Shown here piece after piece: positions 1 through 13,158 of a DNA stretch of 64,000 nucleotides. The position numbers and the translations under genes are program-made. The stretch is from Phylloscopus collybita (taxonomy: Eukaryota > Chordata > Aves > Passeriformes > Phylloscopidae). Positions within the stretch are counted from its first letter, which is position 1. Every line of letters starts with the position of its first letter. The stretch is from the NCBI GenBank assembly GCA_027886175.1, contig JAJNNQ010000075.1, positions 86,874,501 to 86,938,500 on the forward strand, written 5' to 3'. The notes below the pieces were generated by a model. The model searched no databases. It saw nothing but the letters and a program-made list of their open reading frames with translations, and was not told the DNA's origin.

Positions 1-1948
1 AAATATTGTATAGTTTGGATTAACTTTTTCTAGAATTAGCAAAAGTGGTTTTGCTGGTTATAAAGAAGACTCAACACCTAGATGTGTATAAAGCTGTCTA
101 CACTCTACTTCATTTGGTTTTAAATGGCTATTAAAAGGGTCATTAGCACAAAACAAACTTCTTCCCTCATAGAATGCTTGTTATATGCTAACCACTGCTG
201 AGAATGGAATAAATACAGAAGAAAAAAAAAGGCTAGTAAACCAGAGTATTTATGGTCATGTGAGTTTTGCTTTTCTGTTTAAAATAAGAAACAGTGACTA
301 ATAATGTAATTGGAAATTAACATGCATAAGTCATGCAACATGCAAATGTATTATTTACATGTTCAAGTATAGTGTTTGCTACCCCTTCTGTGCTGTTAAT
401 TAATGTTAGGGTGGCTAACATTCTTTTTATTATTACAAGCCAGTAATTCAGCAAAACACGTTCAGAAAGGCCCACTATTTTGTGTGTTCTGCTTCTTGTG
501 TGCCTGCTCTGAAAGATCTTCGGTGTGATTTTTCACAGGAGGTGAATGATCTCAGCTCTGGTTGAGCTCAGAGCAGTGGGTACTGATTACCTTTCAAAGT
601 TATGCTTTGGGAGTCCCAAAATGAGAATCCAGATACTGAATTACTCAAATTTAGCAAATGGTTTTAAATGCATATACTGTGATATCTGTCTTTCAGTTCC
701 TTCATTTACAAGGAGGCAGAACAGCAATTCCCCTGTCTCATTAGGGTGTTAAAAGGTTTTGTTGAAAGTCTCTAGGATACTTTGAAAAATACTTTCATGA
801 ACATCATCAAAGAACAATTTAATATAAGCCAGAATCAATTGTAACCTGCTTGCTGGTGACAGAGAAATGAGGGTCTTCTTCCTCTTCCATGTAAGGGGTA
901 GCAGTTTTGCAAGCTCTGAGGAGAATGGGAATGTGTAATAATGTGTCTCAATCCAGATGCCCATTATAGCCACTGAATGAGGGGAAATCTCTGCAATGAG
1001 TTCTGGATTGCTTCTCTTCTTCCTTGGAGACACTGTTACCTCCAATTATTCTGTATAACAAGCTCACCATATAGTTTATATGTTCTTTATTAATTTACAT
1101 TAAGATTGACTGAATGAAGGTATTGACCACAGTCTAAACTTCCTTAAGACCTTTGGGGGGAATTCATCCTGTCTTTACAACACAGTGTAGAAGGCTGAAC
1201 CTGATCCTGTAGTGTCTGCTCTTAGTCAATGTAAAGAAATGGGCATCTAGGATATTCTGACCATCTTAGAGAAGCGCTAGGTTAAGAGTAGAGCTACCAC
1301 TGCCAGGGTCCTGAATTCAGTCTGAATGTCTGAAGTTAGAAAAGATGCATGCTGTCATTGCTTTCTGGAAATCCCCTGAGGCTGACCACTGGAGGTTCAC
1401 ACACCTCAGCTGGGCTCAGGTACATCAACGTTGCCTTGCTCAGACTGACCCATCCATCTGCAAGAGAACTACACTTGTCCAGGGAACTTCAAAGCCAAGC
1501 CCAGGATGGTTTACTGGGTTTGGCTTGTTAACTGGTTGATTGGGAAGTTTTTTCAACCTAAGTGTTTTTACTGGAGCACCATTGTTCTGTCTGTTTTTTT
1601 TGTGCTAGCTGCCTACAACTTACACTGGCTTTAGACCACTTAGTTTTCCTTCATATTTATAAGCCAGTAGTTGCATATCAAAATCTAGAGTCACTTGAGA
1701 ACTTTCAACAACTTTGTGTGGGCTCTGAGCTCTCTCATGGCTTGAGACTATCAAAGAAAAACTTCAGTCTATGGCAATCTTGGTAAGACATACACTAAGA
1801 AAAATGCACTGATTTTTTGTCTACTAAATAAAATTGCCTACTAAGTGTATTTGAACTCCATTTAATCTTTTTTTTTTCATTGGTTGACTTAAGAAAACAC
1901 ATTCACTTGAACAACTAAAACATCAGCAGAAGAAAGTAAAAAGAGAAA
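1..1948. other. AT-rich non-coding stretch, no recognised gene
   Basis: I see no recognisable gene, RNA gene or repeat family here. An octamer-like ATGCAAAT lies near 350 among several ATGCA repeats, and TTAATTAA lies near 400; both are weak hints only. A 98-codon stop-to-stop frame lies on the minus strand at 749-1045. It has no ATG at its upstream end and matches nothing I know, so I do not call it a gene. Confidence 0.5.
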
Positions 1949-1998
1949 ACTGAATAGCTGGTAGAATATTGGCTTGTCTTCGAGCTACAGATACAGAA
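1949..1998 (+). repeat. 50-bp local duplicate, copy A
   Basis: This segment reappears at 4720-4769 in the same orientation with 47 of 50 bases identical. Both copies contain TGGTAGAATATT and GAGCTACAGATACAGAA, and similarity stops abruptly on both sides. The match is far too long to be chance. Either both copies are fragments of one dispersed repeat, or a short segment was copied 2.77 kb away. I do not recognise the family. Confidence 0.85.
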
Positions 1999-4719
1999 TT
2001 AACCTTGTTGGATTTTAATGTGAGTTCTTTTTTGAAGGCTAGGCTCCTAATCAGAATTTCTGTAAGAATATCCTTGTAGTGCAAAAGTTGCGTGAAAAGG
2101 CCTTTTATTTAAAAGCCTTTTGTTTAGTAGTGAATTAAAAACCAAACAGGCAAACTGTGAGCTCTTCTGAGAAAAATAAATGTGAATATGAGGGCTCCAC
2201 GGGTGATGCTCCAGCATGTATTTGAGAGGATGCCTGTTATTGAACTAACGGTACAAGTTTTTAAATACGTTTTTTTCACATTATCTTTTAGAAGTAGTCC
2301 AGGTAATATCAGTCAATATTGTGAGTCACTATGCAGTATTGTATCCTGCTTGTCTGCTTGAGGGCTAGATCCTGCTACCTTTGTATGCCCTGCCAGGAAT
2401 GCACAGCTGATGGAAGCTGCTGCTCATGACAAGGTGATAGTGGTATTTTCTACCTCAGCAGAAATCTGTTCCTATAAGAGGCACCACGTCCCACACAAAG
2501 TCTCTTTTATTTTAATGCAAACATCTTTGAATACGTTATTTAGTGTCGGAGAGAGAATCTAGCACCCTTGAAGGGTGAAATAGAAGTAATTTTGACGAAT
2601 CAGTTGAGAGTTGATGACAGTGAGCTGTGAAAGGCAAAGATAACAGTTAAATGTTTAAATTAAATCAGAGAGAGGAGTAAAAACTTTGAAATCATAAAGA
2701 ATTTTTTCGCTCCTCTGATACCTTATGTTGAATAGCCAGATCATTTTATTATTGAAAATACTGTGTCAGTAATCTTTTATTGCTTGCAGTATAGGCCTAC
2801 AGCATTAAGTTAGTATAAAATTACATATAGTTTAATATATTTGTACAACACCTTTAAACAAGCTTCTCTAGGCAGGAAGGTTATCCGTCTTATAAATCTA
2901 TTATTTCATTGTACATCTTGATAGCCTAGCATTGCTTCTAGCCATGTTTAAGCATTAAATAGTGCATTATTATTTCACATAAATCAACCAGAGATGTGTG
3001 AATTCATAAATTTTGCATTTGCACAGACAGTATTTTAAACGTTTTATGGCTTCGTGGGAACTTGGTATAAAAGCCTGTACACAAATCAGTGCTCAAGAAT
3101 TTAAGCAAAGTTTAATATTGCAATTACTGCTTTTCAAAGTCATTGCTTGCATATTTTAGAAATGTTTTAATGGGGTCTAAAAATACTAAAAAAAACCTGG
3201 AAAACAAGATGTTCAGTCAGCTTTTGCTGGATAGCTCCTTTGCTGCAGTGGAATGGATGATTGTTTTTTTTCTAATGTTTGCTCTGGTATCATTTGTGTT
3301 GGTTTTTTCTGCTTTGTTTAATGCTCTAACTTTTTGCAGCTTCTTGTCTTTCATCTCAATTCTTCTAGGCCCCTAAACTGTAAAGAGTCATGCACAAGCC
3401 TGATGTTTTGAAGAAACTTCACTGATGGAAACTCTAAATATATACGTGAGGTTTCTCAGGTTTTGGTTATTTTGAATAAATACCTTCTCAAGAGATACTG
3501 TTTTCAGAGAATGTATAAATATTCTGCTACTAAAAAAACCAAAAAAGTCAAGAAAGGAAAAAACCAGGAAAAACTGTGTATCAGGTATTGCACCATTATA
3601 TCACATGATTAGGTATCTTTATGTTTTACAGAGAGTAAGTGAGAACATTGGGGCAAAATGTCCACAAAAAAGCTGAATTGTAGCTTCTGGAATCTACTAC
3701 ATTTCCCAAGTCAAGTTTTCAAAATTTGACAATTGCTTTATTTACCTGTAGTTAAACTTTGTGAATTCTCTACTGCTGTACAACTGCAAGGTAATTCAGT
3801 ACCCCTTTCCTTTGCAGCTGGGAATTAGTGTCAGGGAACTTAGAAGCTGTGTGTTCCCATGCCCATTCTGCCACAGGAATTACCTTTACTTCTTTTGGAC
3901 AACCCAAAGAGAACCAGGAACTTCTTTGTAGGGAATGAGGCCCAGCTGTGTTAGATCTCCAAATGAATGGAGATGGGAGGAACATGGGACATTACTCACA
4001 GTTCTTTTGTACTTTGTGGAGAAATATGGATCTCTTTTTCTTCTGCCATTCAGCCTCTTTCTCTTCACCCTTGTATGTGCATGAGGAGACCTCAATTCCA
4101 GATCATCAGTGAATTGTGTCAGGCTCTGAGTATCTTGCAATTTGCACAGGAATTTGTTGCAGAGACAGCAATGGAATCTGAATCTAGAAGGACTGAGCTC
4201 TGTTGTCTCTTTTTTTTTTCCTTAACACTATTCCATGTCAAGTGAATGGGAATTTTGCCATAAAATTTAATGGTGATAGAATAAGATCCCATTTATTCTC
4301 TTTTGTGTCTAACCAGAAATTGTCTTTAATTATTTATCTAAAGGCCTTAAACAGTTTTGACTTTGTTTTGTTTGTCTTTCTTCTGCACTTTTTTTCTTCC
4401 TTATGGCTCAGAATTCTTTATGTTTGCAAATTGTAATTGAGGTAGAAATGCCTATGCACATTTAAGTCATACTTCCATGCACTTAGTTTAAACATTCTCA
4501 GCTTCAATCATTGTAGCTGTGGTTAAATATCTGGGTAGATTTTCTCTTACTAATTTGGAATGCTTTTTATTTTACCTTCCCACAAATAAGTGTCTGAAGA
4601 GAATTTAATGAAATGTTAAAATATTTCAACTTTGGGTGAAGACTTAGGATGAAAAATTTTACCCCCAAAAATAGATGATTGGAGAGCATGTTTTTTTGGT
4701 TTTGATTAGGGCAGCCATG
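1999..4719. other. AT-rich non-coding stretch, no recognised gene
   Basis: No coding region, RNA gene or interspersed repeat is recognised here. Small features include a palindromic AAAAGGCCTTTT near 2096 and short A or T runs. GGGCTAGATCCTGC near 2361 resembles one arm of the palindromic MITE family seen elsewhere in the window, but it is too short to call. The open frames present are below what I would treat as evidence of coding. Confidence 0.5.
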
Positions 4720-4769
4720 ACTGAATAGTTGGTAGAATATTTGCTTGTCTTGGAGCTACAGATACAGAA
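4720..4769 (+). repeat. 50-bp local duplicate, copy B
   Basis: This is the second copy of the segment at 1949-1998, with three substitutions and no indel. Its flanks are unrelated to those of copy A, so the shared unit is about 50 bp. Confidence 0.85.
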
Positions 4770-7727
4770 GAGTATCTTCTGTAAAAAAACTTTTTACAGG
4801 ATGGAGATCATGGGGAAAATTTGGTGCAGCTTTTGCTCTTGGATAACTCTGGGCAAGTCTTCTATGTTTTACTGATTAAATCGGCAGTAAGAGTGACAAA
4901 GAGAAGATCTTTCTCCAAGATTTTATCTGGTCTGCATAATTTGAGAAGCAGTAATTTTCATTTGTGACACAAAAAATGTGACTCCTATAAATACTTGAGC
5001 ATGTTTCTCTTTTCCTTTTTCCTTTTTCCCAGGGGGTGTGGGGTTGTTGGTGAGGAGAGAAGGAAAAAAAATCACCTGTGTACATGTATTTGAATAGCAT
5101 TGACTTTACTCATAAGAAAAAGAAAGCAATGTCTGTGTGGGTGGCACACTATGAGAATTTACCTGAATGTGAAAGAGTGGATCTAGCTAGGAAGTTATAT
5201 AGATAGGTAAATTTACATTGGTTGGGAAAAGGGATTGTCAAAGGTGTTCTGAAATTGATGGGTAAAAATGGTAACACTTCCCACAAATACAAGTTTTGAA
5301 AGGTTTGCTTGCTGCATCACAGTTTTATTATTTATACAACCTTTTTCTTTTTCTTTTTCTTTTTTTTAAATTTTGTGTTTTACTGAACATACTGAAGAGG
5401 ATTTATGCCTATCTGACATACATATTATTAAGTTCATTTCTCCAATCCTTGGAACTCTAAGGAGCCAAGATATACTGAACAGAAGAATAACACAGTTAAT
5501 AGTTTTGTCATGTACAAGCTTAAATATATTAACACTGTTTCCAGCACTGCACAATTACCAGCGGCCCTGAGGAAGAGAGCACTATGCTAGTTCATAGAAG
5601 AAGCTAGGATTTGGAAGCCATAGAGCTGGCTTTTATCTGTGTGAATAGTCCCCTACTAGACATGGGTTAGCTGGTGTGAAACAGTATTGCTGTCTAGAGA
5701 ACTGAATTTTCCAGTGAATTTGGTGTTAATAGAAAATATTCTATATGAAAGAAAAAGGAAAAAAAAAGAAAATTAAACTTTTCAATTTTTATTGTGTTTA
5801 AATTTCTGCTAAGAATAAGATTTTTTTTTCCTGCAAGATGCAGGTGAAAATTACTTGTCAATGTTTCTGGAGAAATGTTTCTTATTTCTAACAAATATTA
5901 TTTTAAAGCTGGGAAAGTGAAAGTATGTAAGTGACAAGTTTCATAGAGAGGTGAGTTCTGGAGTTTTTATTGAGGAGGAAATATGTGAGCAACTGAGCAT
6001 TTGAGTAGTTATTTTAGAAAAACTTTTTACCCCTTGCCGCAAAAAGATTCTGTCTTTCTGTAATACAAAGAAGAGGAATAATTTTACAGTACAGTGCTGG
6101 ACTGCAGAGCCATCTGTGTCATGGAGTGTACGTGAAACCCTGGTACTGTTTTCTACTCTGACAGCAGCTATAATTATGTTAATGTAAACAGTTTTGGCTT
6201 GGTACAAAAATAGAGCAGTGATAGAGAGTAAAGTTGTCTCACCTAGGTGGCCATCTTACATTGATATTGTGCTGCAGTGAAAAATTACTCCAAGTTCAGA
6301 GTCTCAACAAATCAGGTCCCTGTTGTTTTTGAAGGAAAGGCATTTTTTGTTACTGTTCATTACTGGGCATGAACAACAAAGAAGTTCAAGACTAAGATTA
6401 ATGATTTCAGCAGATCATTGTCTAAAGATTAATCTTTTTAAAATGATGAGAAAGGGATAGACACAGTGAGCCTCTAGCTGCCTACAGCTATGAAGAGTAA
6501 TAATAAACATTACTAAGGCAGGACTGACTCTGGAATACTAACAGAAACATATCTAGTTATCAGTAAACATTAATAGTAGGTTCGTGTTGTGTTTTTGGCT
6601 ACTGATGACTGTTGAAAATGGTGTGGCTTTCCCCCTCTCCTTCCTAAAGCAACAATTGTGTACTTCCTTTTGATGTCTAGCTATTTGATATTTATTTGTT
6701 TGGAATCAATTCTTTCTTTCATGGTATTGTCAGTGTACTACTTTCTCTTACAAAAACTTCCTCTAGCTTATTGCCTGGGTCTAAAACTATCAGAAATTAA
6801 AAAAAAAAAAAAAAATAAGGTTCATTATAGAAATTACATTTGCCCTGTAAACCCAGGAGGCATTATCTTTCTGTTGGCTACCCTGTAACTAATCCTTAGT
6901 GCATGTATATTTTTGTGCATGCCTGCTGTTTTTATGTTTAGCAGAGTATCTATTTATATCACACAGAAGGTCTATGTAGCAATTGCATAAATCTGTTTAT
7001 TTTTCAAGGGCTATGTGTCAGAAACTGATGGGTATAGGAATGGTCTGTGTAAGCCAAAATATGCTAATAGTCTTTTTAATCTCATCACTATTTATTGCAT
7101 CTCTTGCCAATATTACAAACTGTGTAGTTTGAAAAGGAGTTGCAGACTTGTGTTCAGAATGGTCTGAGAGGCGTGCAAATTTTGAAATTCATTTATGCCA
7201 AACATTTCTCTTTTGTCATAAGCTTAAAAAGACAAACAGTGATAGAAGCATCCAATTTTCATATCTGACAACAGCAACAGCAGTGATGATCTAAACGTCC
7301 ATGAGAATCAGATTCTGTCAGTCTCACCATCAGGCAGAGCAGGGTTTAACAGCAGGAGCAGCACCACTGACTCAGACTAAGCTCTTGGAGGTGTAAGATT
7401 TTAGTACGACTTGGTGATGGTTGCCCTTGGAATCTTTATAATGCTGTGACATTACCATAGAGGCTGTTTTGATAATTTGCTTTCATGAAAGAAGGCTTCT
7501 GTTACACAGTTTTGATTCAGGCTTAAAATGAGATGTTTATGTATTATGAAGTTTGAGTTTTACCTACATTATGTTCTGAGGGCTGACTAGTGCTCACTGC
7601 CCTTCAGATTTAGGTATAATGTTAGACTACACAAAGTTTTATCATGATGATCAACTTCAAAGCAAGCCTGGTAATAAGTGAATGGGTACGGTCAAGGGAA
7701 AGTAATTAGTGTGGTACCTGTGAATGT
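4770..7727. other. AT-rich non-coding stretch with short simple repeats
   Basis: No gene is recognised. The stretch includes a (TTTTTC)-type pyrimidine run near 5341-5368 and an A run near 6800-6816. The open frames are short and unremarkable. Confidence 0.5.
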
Positions 7728-8181
7728 ATAATCATAGAATCATCTTTGAAAAGACCTCTAAAATCATGGAGCCCACCCATTACCCCAGGACTGCCATGTG
7801 CACTGCTAAAATGTGTTCTCAAGTGCCACATTAAAACATGTGTTGAATGCTTCTAGGGATGATGATTCCACTACTTCATTTATCAAGTGTTGCAATGCCT
7901 GACAACCTTTCCAGTAAAAAAAATCTTAATATTCAATCTAAACCTCCCCTGGCACAACTTGAGGCTATTTCCTCTCACCCTGTCCTTGATGCCTGGGGGA
8001 CTGACCTCCATCTCATTACAACCTCCTTTCAGGTCTCCTGAGGACCCTTTTTCCAGGCAAAGGAACCGCAGCTCCCTCAGCTGCTCCTCGTCACCCTTCT
8101 GTTCTCATCCTTTCACCAGCTTCACTGCCCTTTTTTTGGACACGCTCCAGCACCTCAATATCCTTCTTGTAGTGAGGGGCT
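7728..8181 (-). mobile_element. CR1 LINE, 3' end, 5'-truncated
   Basis: On the minus strand the segment reads as the 3' part of a CR1 non-LTR retrotransposon. The element's 3' terminus is at the low-coordinate end, where the plus strand reads AATCATAGAATCATC, the complement of the usual CR1 tail. The rest corresponds to the C-terminal reverse-transcriptase region and 3' UTR, including the typical plus-strand stretches CTCCAGCACCTCAATATCC and TTCTTGTAGTGAGGGGC. Similarity stops near 8181, about 70 bp before the solo LTR at 8252. The copy carries many stops and is inactive. The plus-strand 137-codon frame at 7887-8300 is antisense to it and not a gene. Confidence 0.88.
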
Positions 8182-8251
8182 CCTGTATCATTGTCATTTG
8201 TCAGAGCTTGCAGTGTTTCCCAAACATGGGAGTACTGCTGATAAGCATGAC

Positions 8252-8539
8252 TGTTGCTGTTGGACACAAAGAAAGACAAGAGTCTTGCTCAGAAGGCTGA
8301 TGCTCTCAAGAAGGAGCTGGTTTATTGTCTAAACTTGTTTTATACTTTTTTACAATGTGCCCACCTAAGAGGTGGGATCTCTTGACCCATTGGTCACATC
8401 AAGGGTAAACAAACAAAGTCCCTCCTTTGGAGAGGAATGTGAAAAACAAGATAGTTTAGAAAATATGACTTTGTGTACTAGTTTTCGTCCCTGAGAAAAA
8501 ACTTCAGAAAACCTAAACATGACAAGCAGTGACTACACA
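8252..8539 (-). mobile_element. Solo LTR of an endogenous retrovirus (minus strand)
   Basis: Read on the minus strand, this segment has LTR layout: a TGT start, a CCAAT-type motif near 8390, a TATA-like GTATAAAAC near 8338-8346, the AATAAA polyadenylation signal at 8321-8326, and an end in AGCAACA. On the plus strand it is flanked by TGAC at 8248-8251 and TGAC at 8540-8543, a possible 4-bp target duplication. A second TGAC at 8520-8523 makes the 5' boundary ambiguous; a 268-bp version would end at 8519. No internal viral sequence adjoins, so it is probably a solo LTR left by recombination. The family is not identified. Confidence 0.68.
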
Positions 8540-11500
8540 TGACAAAGTAGGAAAATTCAAATATTTGGTTTTACAACTCTTTCCCTCTGAACCATTTCCT
8601 TTCTTTGGGGCTGGATGAAGGCTATTGCTCCCTTTGAAATAACCTGAAGGCTAATTGCTCTATCTTTGAACAAGGAAAGCTTAAATTTGAATTATTACGA
8701 CATGGTGAATGCTTAGCAATGTATGACTAAGTCAAAGGAGTACCTATATGAATGCTTATTTCATTTTAAGAGTCTGTAAACTTATTTATGATGGACTTTA
8801 TGCATTGCATTTCTCTTGTGGCTAAAATTTGATTCAGCATTTCATTGTTGGTATGTGCGACTGTGAATTCAGTACAGGAAATTGCTTCAAAAAGGAATGA
8901 ATAAATTTTACTTCAGGGTCTATATTGCAGGTAGTCTTAAAACCAAAATCCATGATGCATTTTGTGGACATTGATGCAGAGTTAGGCAAATTAGGCATGC
9001 AGCTTATGTTCTGAGATCTAGATTTTAAAAGTCATCATGGTGGAGAGAGATACCAGCCGGAATAAAAGTAATATTGGGAAGGTATATCCAGATCATTCCA
9101 AAGCTTCTGTAGTGGTTCCCTTGATTAGTGGATCATTAAAAATTCAAACCTATGCTCTTTCTATGACTTCAGTAGTTGGATGATATAAAAAATGGAATGA
9201 TGTAGTGCTTGGACAGGTCTTTTGTTTAAGAAGTGTTTTCTATGTAGAAGAAAAAGCAAAAAAAAAAGTTTATCAGAAGCATACGAAACTGCTTGTAGAG
9301 CTCATATCAGTTTTGCTAGCTGTCTGTCACACTTGGTTTATAACCTCTGACTTGGTTACCCTGGTTCAAATTCCTGTGTGCCACTACAGCTCAATGAAGA
9401 GCTCTGTTAAATATGTCACTGGCTTCATGGCAACAGTGTAATGCTTCCAGAATTTTTGTTCTGTGGTGAAAACTGTTCAGATTGAGTTGAACAGTCTTAA
9501 ATTGTCAAAAAATGTTGTTGTGGTAAAACTTTGTCAAAATTTGGATTAGGAGTGAGCCTTTGGGTTAGACATTCTTTGGATGATCCCACCATCAACTGTA
9601 AAAGTCACTTCAGTGTGTAAGTGTGCATTGCCTGAGACATTGTGCATCCCTTTTAAAATATACCGAGCATTTATATTTGGAAAATATCTCTCTAATTGTA
9701 TATATTGTTCTGGGTCATTATTTTCTCATTGTTTAAATTGCAGCTCATTTGTTTAAAAGAATACTTGTCAAAGGAAAGCTTTAAGTACTGATTTAAGAAA
9801 GCAGTGTTAAATAATTGAAATGACTGTGATAAAATTGCCTTAGTTTAAACAGACCAGTTTTATCAGTCTGTTTAATGAATTGTGCTTTTATAGGGTGAGA
9901 TAAATCTAATGTGAATTCAAGTGGTTGCACTAGAAATACAGCTTTAGGTGTGATCTCTTGTAGGTTTAGCTAGCAGAATTAGAGGAAAAAAATGGCAGCT
10001 CTATTCCTACATTTCCTTTCCAAAGCACTTAATGTACAATAAGCAATGCTGATATCATGCAGAGCTTTTTAGTATCTATGTATCTGTAATGTCTGGGAAT
10101 TTACATATGGATTGTGTATTGGTCCTTATTTTGAAAATATTTGTGCCTCTTGATGTAGAAATAAACTTAGAGTTTTGTCCAGTCCTGGAATCATTAATTT
10201 TCATGCACCAGAGTAGTAGTACAATCAATTTCTTTTTAGACTGAGGGGACTTGGCAGGCAGGGTCTTGCTACTCTACTGATAGTTTAGAAGGGCATTTCT
10301 TGCACCAAAAACATAATATCTGCTTTGGAACTGATGCCTTGGGAAGGCTGACCTGAAACAGAGACTGAACAGAGCTAGAGCATAAAGTAGGTGTTTACTG
10401 AAAAGCCTTTAAGAGTACGCCTTGGGCAGGACAAAAGCCTGACCACAGCTGCACCCAAGGTGGACTTGAAACAGTCAGAAAATGGATGATGGGTCACAAG
10501 GTCTTACACTTTTTAAAGTTTTGGTCCACTTGCATATTAGGGTTTAATTGTCCAGTCACACCTTTGGGTTGTGAAGTCCCATCTTTCTTATTTTCTCTCT
10601 TCAGTCCACTGTCGTTTCTGCTTTTGGGCCTGCAACTTGTGCTCATTGTCCTTGGTCTTCATCAGGAAAAGGATCTGTTTAGTCTACCTACTCTGTGAAG
10701 AGAGTTTCCTAGCACCTAATATGGGACTCAGAACTACACCCCTAGGCAGCACAGAATCTGAAAAACATGGAAGCTAAAACTTAAGGCATCAAAACCTGCC
10801 TGAAGAGCATTGGTCACTGGCTGACACAGGAGAATCCTGGGATATTTTGGATTCTGTTGTTTATGCTCTGTACATTGTGAGAGCACATCTTGCACACAAG
10901 AAGAGAAATAATCATTAAAAATGTGTAGCGAGTCCTTTAGTACATCATCAGCTCTTCTCTCCACTAATCCATTTAAATAACCTATGCAGAAGGATTGGTA
11001 CCTAATTTGGGGGCATAAATAAGTATTTCCTGTAGGACTCAGTCACTTTGCAATTGCAAGCCTTCCCATACTGGACTAGCATGCATGTTACTGTGAGTTT
11101 CCATGGAAGTTCTAGGAAGGTAGCGTACAATGTGTGAGACGATGTCATGTTCTGGTCCCAAAAAGATGGTGAAATAAATTCTAGTCTAGTAGGATGAGGA
11201 ATACACAGTTGGGGTTGCGTAACTCAAAGGAGATCACAGTTACTGGCAGTTTTTATAGCTGGAGTTACCCACATTACATGTTTCTTAAATGTTTTTAAGC
11301 TGATTTAGGACACAACTTGCCCCATCAGCGATCATTGTGGATCTAAGGGTACCTCAGGAGGCAAGGCAATGCTCTGAGTGGGGCATATACACATCCCTTC
11401 AACAGCTTCCAGTCCTTGATAGTCTGTCTAATGAAAGAAATGCAAACATGCAGTGTGAGCAGAATTTGCCAGACACTATGTGACTGACCAGGAAATCTTA

Positions 11501-12550
11501 CACCAGCAGCAGCTCAATCCATTCAGATATTTCTTATCCTCAACAAGGCCTTCATCACTAGTCTTGTGTAACCAGTCGATATCGTCAACTGCAACCTCGC
11601 TAGCAGAACAGGAAATTATAATCACTTTGGGGAAGAAAAGAAAAAAACAAGAGGTTGGTGTATCACTGCCTTGTACCAACATTTTCCAGGGGAAGTCTGT
11701 GTTAAAAGATGCTTGTATACAATGTCATTTTGCTCTAATCAAACAGGCATGTACATTTCAAAATTATGTGTATCTTCATGCCTTATATTTTTAGTTTATC
11801 ATCCTTGGGTTAGCCGTTCCCACTCAGGTTGTTTTCTACAACATTGCTATGTCTACTAACTGATACCAGGGTGTTGACAAAAGCCTCAGTACACCTGAAG
11901 GAAGTTCGAGATTTCAATTGTTTTGTTGTTCTGAAAGGTGAGGGGAAATGCTTTTTATTGTGGACCTTGTGAAGCAGTATATTTCATAAATTGGGCTGGC
12001 TATTACTCCTCTTCTTCCTCCCCAAATATCTCCAAGGTGTGTGCTTTCCTGTTCCATGTCTGCTACTGGCAGAAAATGGTCTTGCAGTCTTTATTAAAGA
12101 CTATCAACTTGTCCAACTGTAGAAAAACAAACAAGATTCTTGTATGACTTAGCAGCTGTCTAGGGAATTCAGCCTAAGTTTTAAAGTTGCTGAAATCAAG
12201 CTGCTTTAAAGAACAGCTTGATTCTGATGGATTCTAATAAGGGAAAAAAACAGGTCTACATAGCTGTCTTTCATACTGGTTTTATGATATGAGAATGAAT
12301 CAGAAAGCAAGAAAAAGGGAGTGTATAAAATGGGGGAGGCATTTGAAGTACAAGAGGTTAACATTTTTACTGTTCAGAAAGTACTTATGTTTTTATTAGA
12401 CAATAGACTTTTCTGTCTTTGTTTTCTAGCCATTTCATATTTCTGCTACAAAATTTTAAATGGTGGAAGGATATATTAAATACCAAGGAAAATTATTTTT
12501 AAAAGCTATTTTAAAAATTAATTTAAATGTAGACAGACATAGTATTACGG
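8540..12550. other. AT-rich non-coding stretch with minor inverted repeats
   Basis: No gene or interspersed repeat is recognised. Two small perfect inverted repeats are visible: 10-bp arms at 9845-9854 and 9866-9875 with an 11-nt spacer, and 10-bp arms at 12194-12203 and 12214-12223 with a 10-nt spacer. Features of this size are expected in AT-rich DNA. Confidence 0.5.
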
Positions 12551-12666
12551 CATTAAAACACCCCAGGGTCTTTTTTATTGGTCCATTAATACTTGCCTCG
12601 AGTGGTAGAACACACCTGAGGCAAGATTTAATGAACCAATAAAACATGCCCTAGAGTGCCCTAATG
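12551..12666. mobile_element. Long imperfect hairpin, possible mariner-type MITE
   Basis: Two 54-bp arms (12551-12604 and 12613-12666) are imperfect reverse complements without gaps, separated by 8 nt. By my alignment roughly 40 of 54 positions pair, and several mismatches become G-U in RNA. The most conserved arm parts are TTTTATTGG, CATTAA and CTTGCCTC. TA dinucleotides lie at the outer edges, which suits insertion of a Tc1/mariner-type MITE at a TA target. I do not recognise the family. Two 60-63 codon frames that span it are by-products of the hairpin. Confidence 0.55.
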
Positions 12667-13158
12667 CTATATTGCTAACCATTCCTATTACATAAAGGCA
12701 CTGTTTGCATACTTCCTTCCTACATTACAGAAAAATCTTCAATTAAGTGAAGACCATATGACAATTCTTATCCAGAGTTTCCTTCAGCATATTTTGAAGT
12801 GATTAAAATGATTGAGATATTCTCAATCAACTAATACAATATATTTTGTCTAGAACTTTACAGATTGTCCAGATAGCAAATCCTTTAAGTGTGGTTATGT
12901 GTTAAGTCAGTGTGTTTCCTTTCAGTTACTGAGAGTTTTCTGAAGTCTTCCTAAAGAACTTGAATGGAATACTGTTCTATTTCTGTTTTTATCTTGAAAC
13001 TACCCTACTTGTTCGTCTAGAATCCACCCCAAAGAAGAAATCTGCCAGAGGAGCTAGTCATATCTCCAGTCCCATTAAAATCTTCAAGGATTTTACTAAA
13101 ATCATGTTGTCCAAAACCTCTGACATTATTTAGTCAGAGTCATTTTAGTCCTTCTTAA

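Noticed and set aside
749..1045. 98-codon minus-strand stop-to-stop frame with protein-like composition
   Set aside because: It has no ATG at its upstream end, no splice or promoter support and no recognisable family.
7887..8300. 137-codon plus-strand frame
   Set aside because: It is antisense to a CR1 fragment and extends into the LTR.
9360..9380. GGTTCAAATTCC, resembling a tRNA T-loop box
   Set aside because: No matching A box or cloverleaf could be folded around it.
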